Assembly (NCBI RefSeq): GCF_005280585.1
Contig: NZ_SZVO01000017.1
Coordinates: forward strand, 62,001 to 126,000
Length of the DNA: 64,000 nt
Reading direction: 5' to 3'
From: Dyadobacter frigoris
GTDB lineage: Bacteria > Bacteroidota > Bacteroidia > Cytophagales > Spirosomataceae
This document shows positions 1 through 8,044 of this stretch, one piece after another. Numbering within the stretch: the first letter of the stretch is position 1; every line of letters begins with the position of its first letter. The notes beneath the pieces were generated by a model. The model was given only the letters and a program-made list of their open reading frames with translations. It did not search any database and was not told the origin of the DNA. The translations under genes and the position numbers were made by a program.

Positions 1-572
1 GACCAAACTTAAGATTATTTATGACCCTTTTTTATGGGTTTGATAGAATAGTTCGTTGTTGGCCTGATGTCTTCGCAGAGCTCTACATATCCATTTGTTC
101 CTAAATAATTCCATTCCACCATTTGGAGGATGCAGATAAATATATTACTACTTGAGTGTGTTATGATTTAAGATTCCCGCGCTAATGTATACGACAGCAT
201 TGGTCCGGGTTTGCCTGTTCATTGGCAGGCGGCCCGTCATAAAAACTGAACGCAATTTGAGGCCTTTACCTTACAAAGGATCTTGAGAAATATGAAATGA
301 TACTTTATGTTAATATTTCTTCTAAATATGATAATTTACTGCCAGTTCTTTGTTGTAATATATATTTTCTTTGTATTGTTAAATTTTTAGCGAATCAATA
401 TTTACACAGCTTCGGCTATTTTTTATTTCAATTCTTTATAAAGTCAGCCATGGACTACAAAAATGCTTTGGGCGATCAAATTATGAAAATGTATATTTTA
501 TGAGCTAAGCGCAAGGTATTCTGAGTTGTTTTAGACATTGGCGGAGACAATTTTTAAACGTATAGTAACCCG
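1..572. other. leading intergenic stretch, no gene supported
   Basis: This AT-rich stretch lies upstream of the sigma factor gene. A 68-codon open frame at 297-503 has no recognisable motif, is rich in Phe, Tyr and Ile as expected of chance AT-rich translation, and is not called. No tRNA fold, strong hairpin or TAnnTTTG promoter was found. It probably carries the promoter of the sigma gene, but no element can be pinned down. Confidence 0.5.
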
Positions 573-1175
573 ATGACCGAGCAGGAGAAAGATTTATGGA
601 AAGCTTTTCAAAATGGCAATAAAGATGCCTTTGAAGAGATTTTGTGTATTTTTTATCGTCCTATGTTTGATTATGGGTTTAAATTTCAAAAAGATCACGA
701 TCAGCTTAGTGATGATATACATGATTTGTTCCTAAGTCTATGGGATAGGCGCGCATTCTTAACACCAACGGCTAATTTAAAGCTCTATCTGTTTAGTGCT
801 TTACGAAATCAGATATGGCGGTCTAAAAAAAGGTTACCATTGATGGAAGAGTTTTCGGATGAAGATGATGATTCCCAGTTTCAGGAAACAGACTATGCTG
901 AGACCAAAATAATCCGTAGTGAAGTCACTGACGAGCAGTTATGCCGGATTGATTGTGTGATGCTAAAACTTACAAAACGCCAACAGGAAATACTTCATTT
1001 ACGGTTTTTCGAGAACCTGACTAATTCTCAAATCGCAGAAGTATTAAATATTTCAGAACCTTCTGTATATAATCTGTTATCTCTCTCCTTAAAACTCTTT
1101 CGTAAATTTTGGAATATATATTTCAATGTTTTACCGTCTGTTTTTTTCTTGTGTAATATTTTCATTATCAGGTAG
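573..1175 (+). CDS. ECF-type RNA polymerase sigma factor (FecI-like)
   Basis: This is a 200-residue sigma-70 family factor of the extracytoplasmic-function type, expected to direct RNA polymerase to the downstream SusC/SusD locus when released by its anti-sigma factor. Region 2 spans about residues 20-85, including SDDIHDLFLSLW and the aromatic-rich helix near LFSALRNQIW. Region 4 spans about 130-178 and carries a helix-turn-helix (LTNSQIAEVLNISEPSVYNL). A hydrophobic tail follows region 4 (residues 183-200), a feature I have seen in related Bacteroidota factors. Length is normal for the family. The FecR-like gene begins about 107 bases downstream, and the order sigma, anti-sigma, SusC, SusD is the classic trans-envelope signalling layout. 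The family call is firm; the target genes are inferred from position. Confidence 0.9.
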   Translation: MTEQEKDLWKAFQNGNKDAFEEILCIFYRPMFDYGFKFQKDHDQLSDDIHDLFLSLWDRRAFLTPTANLKLYLFSALRNQIWRSKKRLPLMEEFSDEDDDSQFQETDYAETKIIRSEVTDEQLCRIDCVMLKLTKRQQEILHLRFFENLTNSQIAEVLNISEPSVYNLLSLSLKLFRKFWNIYFNVLPSVFFLCNIFIIR

Positions 1176-1282
1176 TTATTGTTGTGTTTGAATTTAATTA
1201 TCAAATAACTCATATTTTTTGGTGAGATAATAACACAAATTGTACCATATATATGTAGGCTAATTTCTAATTGTGCTTAGGT

Positions 1283-2353
1283 ATGGATAAATATAATAAT
1301 TATCATATAGATTTTTTTCTTGCAAATGATGAGTTTGTAAAATGGGTTCATTCGGGAGAATCTCTTGAAGGCACATCCTGGGAGATTTTAGTTAATTCTG
1401 ATCCAAATATCCGGTCGGAGTTTGAACAGGCCCGGACGCTTATTCTAGAGTGGAAAGATCTTCCTTCGCAAATATCCGATAATAAACGCTCTTATGATAT
1501 AAAAAGGATCATGTCAAGTGTAAATGAAAGGGACCATGTAAAAACAACTTTTTATTTTAATGTCTGGTTTAAAATGGCTGCTATTTTACTCTTGACTATT
1601 GGATTGGGCTGGGTTGTCACGTTAAAACTCAGGGATGCAAATAATTACACCTACGAAAAACTTACCCGGCGTGTTGGATCTGAATTAATCGAAATCTCAA
1701 ATGATCATAGCAGTGACTATGAAATTGCCCTGCCCGACGGGAGTAAAGTAATACTTGCAAAAGGCAACCGCATTAGCTATTCAAAGCATTTATTAGCTGA
1801 TTCAACCAGAGATGTTTATTTAAAAGGGGATGGTTTCTTTAATGTAGCTAAGGATAAAAAGCACCCCTTTCTGGTTTATACCGGTGGACTTGTAACAAGA
1901 GTTATTGGTACATGTTTTAAGATATCCACCAACGGAGTGAAGGTTTCAGTGGCAGTAAGATCAGGAAAAGTTGCTGTGTACCAAATGCAGGAGTTTAATA
2001 GCAATAGCAGGAATGATGTTTTACTGACACCAAATCAGCAAGCTGTTTTTTTAAGTGACCAAAATCAGATTTTAAGGAAATTGGTAGAAAACCCGGTTGT
2101 TTTGAGGGGGCAAGAGGAAAATCTAAGTTTTGATTATGTTGAATCGCCTGTCTCAAAAATATTCGAGTCTCTGGAAAAAGCTTATGGAATTAAAATTATT
2201 TACGATCCGGAGTCTCTTAGGAACTGTATCATAACCATACCACTCAGGGACGAACCGTTTTTTACTAAACTTGACATCATTTGCCGGACGATACAGGCAA
2301 ACTATAATGTTTCTGATAACAGTGTTATTATTTCAGGCAAAGGCTGTAACTGA
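1283..2353 (+). CDS. FecR-family anti-sigma factor
   Basis: This is an inner-membrane anti-sigma factor that should hold the upstream ECF sigma factor and relay a signal from the SusC transporter. The N-terminal cytoplasmic part (about residues 1-92) precedes one membrane segment at about 94-112 (MAAILLLTIGLGWVV). A periplasmic FecR domain follows at about 140-235, with the hallmark IALPDGSKVILAKGN, and a DUF4974-type C-terminal domain at about 280-350. I place the start at ATG 1283, giving 356 aa. An in-frame TTG at 1271 would add four residues but is less likely. The gene is followed by a terminator-like hairpin before SusC, so the regulator pair may be transcribed apart from the SusCD genes. 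The family assignment is secure; the signalling partner is inferred. Confidence 0.88.
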   Translation: MDKYNNYHIDFFLANDEFVKWVHSGESLEGTSWEILVNSDPNIRSEFEQARTLILEWKDLPSQISDNKRSYDIKRIMSSVNERDHVKTTFYFNVWFKMAAILLLTIGLGWVVTLKLRDANNYTYEKLTRRVGSELIEISNDHSSDYEIALPDGSKVILAKGNRISYSKHLLADSTRDVYLKGDGFFNVAKDKKHPFLVYTGGLVTRVIGTCFKISTNGVKVSVAVRSGKVAVYQMQEFNSNSRNDVLLTPNQQAVFLSDQNQILRKLVENPVVLRGQEENLSFDYVESPVSKIFESLEKAYGIKIIYDPESLRNCIITIPLRDEPFFTKLDIICRTIQANYNVSDNSVIISGKGCN

Positions 2354-2409
2354 AATTTTGTTTAACCAAACCAATTTAATATGAATATAAAAATTACACA
2401 ATAAAAAAG

Positions 2410-2434
2410 CCGGTGATGTGTCCAGCATCACCGG
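2410..2434. terminator. hairpin between fecR-like gene and susC
   Basis: A perfect 9-bp stem (CCGGTGATG and CATCACCGG) with a 7-base loop is flanked by a run of A on the left and TTATGTTT on the right. It sits 57 bases after the anti-sigma stop codon and 99 bases before the SusC start, and looks like an intrinsic terminator closing the regulator unit. It could also act as an attenuator. Confidence 0.6.
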
Positions 2435-2532
2435 TTATGTTTACTCCCCATCTCACGCCTAAATGAAACTCTTTATGAAAAAGAGCCAGGGGAGGGTTTT
2501 ATCTCTATAAGTTCAAAAACCAATGTCAAATT

Positions 2533-5500
2533 ATGAAAAAAAGAATTACGAGGCACGATTGTGTCCATTTAATTATGAAAATCAGCGTCCCGTTTGTGTT
2601 GATACTGTTGATGGCGGGCATTACTTACGCAAGGACCGGCCATGCCCAGGAAATGCTCAACCGTAAGGTAAGTATAGAAGCCGAAAGCGCAGAACTTAAA
2701 AGTGTATTGAATCAAATATCAAAATCTAGCAAGGTCCGTTTTTCGTACGTTGCAAGTTTGGTTAATAACCGAAAGGTAAGTATTACTGCCAAAAACGAAA
2801 GATTGGAAGTTATACTTGAAAGATTGCTGGTACCTTTACGTATAGCATATTCCGTTTCAGATAATTTTATCATTCTGAATAAAGAGGCCGACCAGGAACA
2901 AGCTCCGATAAAAACCGGTGCTCAGGAAATGGACGCATCTCATTCATCCGACTATATAGCTACTGTTATCGAAAAATCTGTCTCGGGGCAGGTTGTGGCA
3001 GAAAACGGAGAAAAATTACCTGGTGTTAACATTACGATTAAAGGAACTACAACCGGAACTACTACCGATGCCAATGGTAAATATTCGCTGGTTGTACCTG
3101 TCGATAATGCTGTTTTGATATTTTCGTTTGTTGGATTTACTTCTCAGCAAATACTGGTAAATAGCAGGTCAAAAATTGATGTAACACTTCTGGTGGACAA
3201 CAAAGCGCTGGAAGAAGTAGTTGTGGTAGGATATGGAGAGCAGAAAAAGGCAACTTTAACGGGGGCCATTTCTTCGGTAGACTCAAAGGTATTCCAGGAT
3301 CGCGGGGTGGTATCGAATCCGCTGGCGACCCTGCAGGGGCAGGTAGCCGGTGTGATTGTTACCCGTAATTCGGCGGCACCCGGACAAGAAGGTTGGAATT
3401 TTCAAATCAGAGGAGCGGCTTCTGTCAACGGTTCTGAACCTCTGGTCATCGTGGATGGGATTCCTCTTGTCAATTCAAACGCCCTGAACTCCATTAACCC
3501 GCAGGATATTGATAATATCTCTTTTTTGAAAGATGCTTCTGCCGCTATTTACGGTGCCCGTGCTGCCGGTGGTGTAGTGTTAATCACTACCAAAAGAGCT
3601 AAATCCGGTAAAGCTACCATCCAATACAATGGCTCGGTATCTCAGAAAAGAATGGGTTTGAAACCATCCTTTTTAAACGGTGATCAATACGGGAAGTACA
3701 TGTTGGAAGCCATATCAAATGCTTCCACGGGCGGTATACCGGATGAAAACTGGATCTGGACGAAATACGCGAGGGCCTGGATCAACAGACCCGCCAGCGG
3801 ATACATTGATAAAAATACCCCGGAATACATTGCCGGTGGCGAAACCATAGGTTTTACCGATGTAAAAGACTATACTTTTTTTGATACCAATCCGATTGAT
3901 ATTTTATGGGGTAAAGGCAGGGCTGTCTCTAACCAACACGACTTAAGCCTGGCTGCCCGGACCGAAAACCTGGGTTACCGGTTATCTTTCGGTTACCTCA
4001 ATGACGGCAGTATGCTCCAATGGGGTCAGAACTCCAGCAAACGTTACAATACCCGTCTGGCCTTTGATTATACCTTTTCGCCCCGGTTTAAACTGGAAAC
4101 CAATATCTCTTTGGAGAAAAATGATGTAGTTGTTCCCAGCCGGCAAGGGGAAATAAACTTCGGTTCTCAGCCAGGATTCCCGGTGGCTACTATTAACGGC
4201 AATCCGTATGCCTGGGGTACACAGCCAGCCCGTAACTGGCTGCTCAAATTGGGCGGAGAAAATAAAACGATGAACAACCGGGTTTTTGTTAACACGAAAT
4301 TGCAATTCAACATCGCCAAGGATCTGAACCTGATAGCACAGGCTGGTTACAACTGGGCAGCGACCGATGGGCAGAACCAGTACAAATACATTTCGAATAT
4401 CTATAATTATACCGAAACCTATCAATACCAGGCCAATCCATCTCAATCCCAGTCCGGATACGAGCGCTCCCTAAAAAAAGATACTTATTTCAATACCAAT
4501 GCCTTTTTGGAGTACAAAAAAGTACTGGCACATGATCATAGCATCGGTGTGCTGGCGGGAGGTAATTTTGAGAAGGATGAATTTAATTATTTCTCAACCC
4601 GAACCGGTTATCTGGCTAGCAATGATGTTCCTTCCTTGGGCCTTAGTTTGGGTGATAATACGACCCGTACGAACCTGGAAGTGCGTAACCATTGGGCTAT
4701 TGCTTCTGCCTTTGGTCGTTTTAATTATGCATATAAGGACAAATACCTGTTCGAAGCCAATGCCCGGTATGACGGCTCCTCCAAATTTGACGCAGCCAAT
4801 CGATGGAAATTCTACTCAGGTCTATCGGCAGGCTGGCGGATAACGCAGGAAAGTTTTATGCAAAACGTCCATGCCCTGGATGAATTGAAACTTCGTGGGT
4901 CGATTGGTACGGTAGGGAACCAAACCGGGATTGGTCTTTATGATTACATCCAGCTGACGAATCTTAGTAACACAGGTGCCGTATTGGGTGGCTATACTTC
5001 CAGGTCTGTGACTGCTGCGCCTTCCGATACGCTCGTAAGTACAAACCGGACCTGGGAAACCATCCGGAACTCCAATATCGGGGTTGATTTTGCCGTGCTC
5101 AAACATAGGTTAACAGGTAGTTTCGATTATTTCTGGAAACAAAACAAGAATATGCTGTTGCCCCAAACATACTCCGCTGTTCTTGGTGCAGTAGCCCCCA
5201 CGGCCAACATTGGCCATCTGAAAGTATGGGGATGGGAAACATCTTTGGGTTGGAGAGATAAAATTGGCAGCGTTTCGTACCATATCAACGGAACCCTTAC
5301 CGACAATAACAACAAGCTGGTGAGTTACGGAGGTGCAAACATTGTGACGGCGGGGAAAAAGAATATCGAAGGCTATGCCCTGGATTCTTATTTTGGTGTG
5401 AAATACGACGGTCGTATCCAAACGGAGGAGCAGGCGGTTAATTATGCCCTCCTGGTGCCGGGAAGCAGTATTTTTATGCCAAGTGCCACACAAATGATTA

Positions 5501-6153
5501 AAGGGATCAACATGTACCAGGATATCAACGGGGACGGCAAGCTTACCAATGCCGGTGCCAACCAGCATTTGCTTGGGCAAAAAGATGCGAATGGCAAAGA
5601 AATAGGGGACGGCGATGTGGTTTATTTGGGCAGGAGCGATCCCCGCTATGTTTTTGGTCTCAATATGGGTGCGGAGTGGAAAGGCTTTGATTTCTCTGCT
5701 GTTTTCCAAGGTGTAGGGAAGCGAATTGTTTACCGCCGTTCCGACTGGAGTACGCCTTTTGGCGACATTTGGCAGGGGCACGCTAACTGGTGGGTGGGTA
5801 AAACCTGGACACCAGACAACATAAATGCGGAATTGCCGATATTAACCACAGCAACAAATAAGGGATTTGGCGGCTACGGTGGTTATAACTACCAGATATC
5901 TGACTGGTCCATGCAAAACGGTGCTTACGTTCGCTTGAAAAATATAGTACTGGGATACACGCTTCCAAATACAGTTACCCGAAAAGCAAAAATTGAAAAG
6001 CTGCGGGTATATTTTTCAGGAAATGACCTGTGGGAATTTACTAAATCACAAGACAAATGGGATCCTGAACAAAATGTAGAGGCCTGGGTTGGAGGGTCTA
6101 CACGCTATCCTTTCTATCGCCTGTTGACCTTTGGGGTAAACGTTACATTTTAA
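2533..6153 (+). CDS. SusC/RagA-family TonB-dependent outer membrane transporter with STN domain
   Basis: This 1206-residue outer-membrane beta-barrel imports oligosaccharides with its SusD partner, powered by TonB. A signal peptide ends near the alanine-glutamine at residues 38-39. A secretin/TonB N-terminal (STN) domain lies at about 42-120, a carboxypeptidase-regulatory-like domain at about 150-230, then the SusC marker EEVVVVGYGEQKKATLTGAI and the plug at about 235-355 (PLVIVDGIPL, KDASAAIYGARAAGGVVLIT). The barrel fills the rest and ends in the expected aromatic residue (FGVNVTF). The STN domain is typical of transducing transporters that signal through FecR and ECF sigma pairs, matching the two genes upstream. 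SusD starts 18 bases downstream. The substrate is not visible in this protein; the neighbouring lyases suggest a uronic-acid polysaccharide. Confidence 0.95.
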   Translation: MKKRITRHDCVHLIMKISVPFVLILLMAGITYARTGHAQEMLNRKVSIEAESAELKSVLNQISKSSKVRFSYVASLVNNRKVSITAKNERLEVILERLLVPLRIAYSVSDNFIILNKEADQEQAPIKTGAQEMDASHSSDYIATVIEKSVSGQVVAENGEKLPGVNITIKGTTTGTTTDANGKYSLVVPVDNAVLIFSFVGFTSQQILVNSRSKIDVTLLVDNKALEEVVVVGYGEQKKATLTGAISSVDSKVFQDRGVVSNPLATLQGQVAGVIVTRNSAAPGQEGWNFQIRGAASVNGSEPLVIVDGIPLVNSNALNSINPQDIDNISFLKDASAAIYGARAAGGVVLITTKRAKSGKATIQYNGSVSQKRMGLKPSFLNGDQYGKYMLEAISNASTGGIPDENWIWTKYARAWINRPASGYIDKNTPEYIAGGETIGFTDVKDYTFFDTNPIDILWGKGRAVSNQHDLSLAARTENLGYRLSFGYLNDGSMLQWGQNSSKRYNTRLAFDYTFSPRFKLETNISLEKNDVVVPSRQGEINFGSQPGFPVATINGNPYAWGTQPARNWLLKLGGENKTMNNRVFVNTKLQFNIAKDLNLIAQAGYNWAATDGQNQYKYISNIYNYTETYQYQANPSQSQSGYERSLKKDTYFNTNAFLEYKKVLAHDHSIGVLAGGNFEKDEFNYFSTRTGYLASNDVPSLGLSLGDNTTRTNLEVRNHWAIASAFGRFNYAYKDKYLFEANARYDGSSKFDAANRWKFYSGLSAGWRITQESFMQNVHALDELKLRGSIGTVGNQTGIGLYDYIQLTNLSNTGAVLGGYTSRSVTAAPSDTLVSTNRTWETIRNSNIGVDFAVLKHRLTGSFDYFWKQNKNMLLPQTYSAVLGAVAPTANIGHLKVWGWETSLGWRDKIGSVSYHINGTLTDNNNKLVSYGGANIVTAGKKNIEGYALDSYFGVKYDGRIQTEEQAVNYALLVPGSSIFMPSATQMIKGINMYQDINGDGKLTNAGANQHLLGQKDANGKEIGDGDVVYLGRSDPRYVFGLNMGAEWKGFDFSAVFQGVGKRIVYRRSDWSTPFGDIWQGHANWWVGKTWTPDNINAELPILTTATNKGFGGYGGYNYQISDWSMQNGAYVRLKNIVLGYTLPNTVTRKAKIEKLRVYFSGNDLWEFTKSQDKWDPEQNVEAWVGGSTRYPFYRLLTFGVNVTF

Positions 6154-6171
6154 TCCGAAAAAATTAAAAAT

Positions 6172-7908
6172 ATGAAAAAGAAACTATTCAACTACCTGAC
6201 CATCATAATCGTGGCGGCCGTATGCACTGTGGTGCCTTCCGGTTGTAAGAATGCCTTGGATTTGGAGCCGCTGGACCGTGTTTCAGATGCTACCTACTGG
6301 AAAGACGCCAATGAATTCAAACTGGCCGCCAGCGCATTTTATGGTTATTTGCGCACATTTGGCAATGGAAATGGAGATGGGCACACCGGATCCGATTTAG
6401 GTCCCGACAGGGGTACTATTGCCAGAGGTACGAACACGATCGTGTCCAATGATGATAATTATAATAATGCCTACAAATGGATACGCAATATCAATTACCT
6501 TCTCGCAAAAGCCAAAGACTTCAAAAGTCCGGATCAAATAAAAATATCTGTAGCTGAGGCGAAGTTTTTCAGGGCTTATGTTTATTTTGATAAACTGCTT
6601 ACTTCTTATGGAGGGGTTATTCTGGTAAAAGACGTGTTAACCACCGAATCTGCCGAGTTGAAAGCTGCACGTAATACCCGCGATGAAACAATTGATTTTA
6701 TTATCGGGGATCTGGAAGCGGCTATTGCCGATTTGCCAGTAGAAAGTGAGATCGCTGCTGCTGACAAAGGACGGATAAGCAAGGGGGCTGCAGAGGCTTT
6801 TTTAGGAAGGGTGTGTTTGTATGAGGGTACGTGGCAAAAATTCAGGAGCGGAAATGCAACCAGGTATAATGCTTTGCTGGATAAAGCAATCAGCAATAAT
6901 AATGCAGTCATTACCAGCAACCAGTATTCTCTATTCAAACCGGCGGTTTTAGGTGATTCCGCGCTAAAATATTTATTTATTCTGGAAAACCAGAAATCAA
7001 ATCCTGCAGGCATCACTAAGTCCTCCAATCAGGAATATATTCTGGGTGTTCGCTATGAATCTAACAACCTGCTCAAAACAATACCAAATCAGATTTCTTT
7101 CTCCTCATTGGGGGGAGACGCAAGCCGGGTAATGGCCGATATGTACTTGTGCAATGATGGTTTACCTATTGATAAAACCACTTTGCCATTTAGCCGTGCC
7201 ACGCTGACCTCGGAATATAAGAACAGGGAGCACCGCATGCGTTATTTTATGATGATACCAGGGCTTCCTTATTGGCAAAATGCTGTAAACTATCATATAA
7301 ACTGGGACTGGAGTGCAGCAGACCTGGCGATTGCACGCATTCACAATGCATGGAATGGTGATGTGACCGGTTATAGCAATCAATATTGGTCAGCAGAAAG
7401 ACAAGTGCCTAATGGCCAGGAAGGTTGGGATTATCCTGTCATCCGCTTGGCGGAAGTGTATCTGAACTATGCCGAAGCATTGTTCGAACGTAACGGAGAC
7501 ATCTCTGACGTCGATCTGGATAAATCGCTCAACCTTGTCCGTAACCGGGTAAATGTATCCATGCCCAAGTTGAGCAATGCATTGGCCAAGGCCCACAATT
7601 TGGATATGCAACAGGAAATACGCCGCGAAAGAACAGTGGAGTTACAGGCAGAAAATTTTCGTATGGACGATTTGAAACGCTGGTACATCGCTCACATTGA
7701 GTTGGCCAAGGTGTCATTAGGTGTTCGCTGGAAAGGTACGGAGTTCGAAACGAAATACCCGGATAGTCCACCACCTTTAACTGCTGATGGTGATGTCATT
7801 GCAGACCCGGTTACTGAAAGAAAATTTTCTGCGAAGAATTATTTGATTCCACTGCCTACGAATCAATTGCAACTTAATCCCAATCTGGTGCAAAATCCGG
7901 GTTGGTAA
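6172..7908 (+). CDS. SusD/RagB-family surface lipoprotein
   Basis: This 578-residue lipoprotein is the lid and substrate-binding partner of the SusC transporter directly upstream. The signal peptide ends in the lipobox VPSGC with Cys25 as the lipidated residue. The SusD-like N-terminal part has the typical opening LDLEPLDRVSDATYWKDANEF, and the C-terminal RagB/SusD domain contains YPVIRLAEVYLNYAEALF, LNLVRNRV and RRERTVELQAENFRMDDLKRW, all hallmarks of the family. It closes with the usual proline-rich end (NPGW). A perfect 16-bp hairpin begins 34 bases after the stop and should end the SusCD transcript. Assignment is firm; ligand unknown. Confidence 0.95.
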   Translation: MKKKLFNYLTIIIVAAVCTVVPSGCKNALDLEPLDRVSDATYWKDANEFKLAASAFYGYLRTFGNGNGDGHTGSDLGPDRGTIARGTNTIVSNDDNYNNAYKWIRNINYLLAKAKDFKSPDQIKISVAEAKFFRAYVYFDKLLTSYGGVILVKDVLTTESAELKAARNTRDETIDFIIGDLEAAIADLPVESEIAAADKGRISKGAAEAFLGRVCLYEGTWQKFRSGNATRYNALLDKAISNNNAVITSNQYSLFKPAVLGDSALKYLFILENQKSNPAGITKSSNQEYILGVRYESNNLLKTIPNQISFSSLGGDASRVMADMYLCNDGLPIDKTTLPFSRATLTSEYKNREHRMRYFMMIPGLPYWQNAVNYHINWDWSAADLAIARIHNAWNGDVTGYSNQYWSAERQVPNGQEGWDYPVIRLAEVYLNYAEALFERNGDISDVDLDKSLNLVRNRVNVSMPKLSNALAKAHNLDMQQEIRRERTVELQAENFRMDDLKRWYIAHIELAKVSLGVRWKGTEFETKYPDSPPPLTADGDVIADPVTERKFSAKNYLIPLPTNQLQLNPNLVQNPGW

Positions 7909-7942
7909 TAAACCCACTTTACGTTTACGAATTTATTTAGTG

Positions 7943-7984
7943 CAGTCATTTCTGAGGGTAAAAGCTTCCCCTCAGAAATGACTG
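7943..7984 (+). terminator. intrinsic-terminator-like hairpin after susD
   Basis: A perfect 16-bp inverted repeat (7943-7958 with 7969-7984) encloses a 10-base loop and is followed within ten bases by CTTTTT. It lies between the SusD stop and the first lyase gene, which suggests SusCD and the lyases are separate transcripts or that readthrough is controlled here. Confidence 0.75.
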
Positions 7985-8044
7985 ATTAGGATCTTTTTGC
8001 CTTTGCATTACCGGAAACTATTATATCTTCTAAATCTAAATTCT

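Noticed and set aside
297..503. 68-codon open frame before the sigma factor
   Set aside because: Composition is that of translated AT-rich spacer, with no signal, motif or plausible start context.
3982..5968. Several minus-strand open frames of 60-220 codons under the first SusC gene
   Set aside because: They are antisense shadows of a clear SusC coding sequence, with no recognisable domains.
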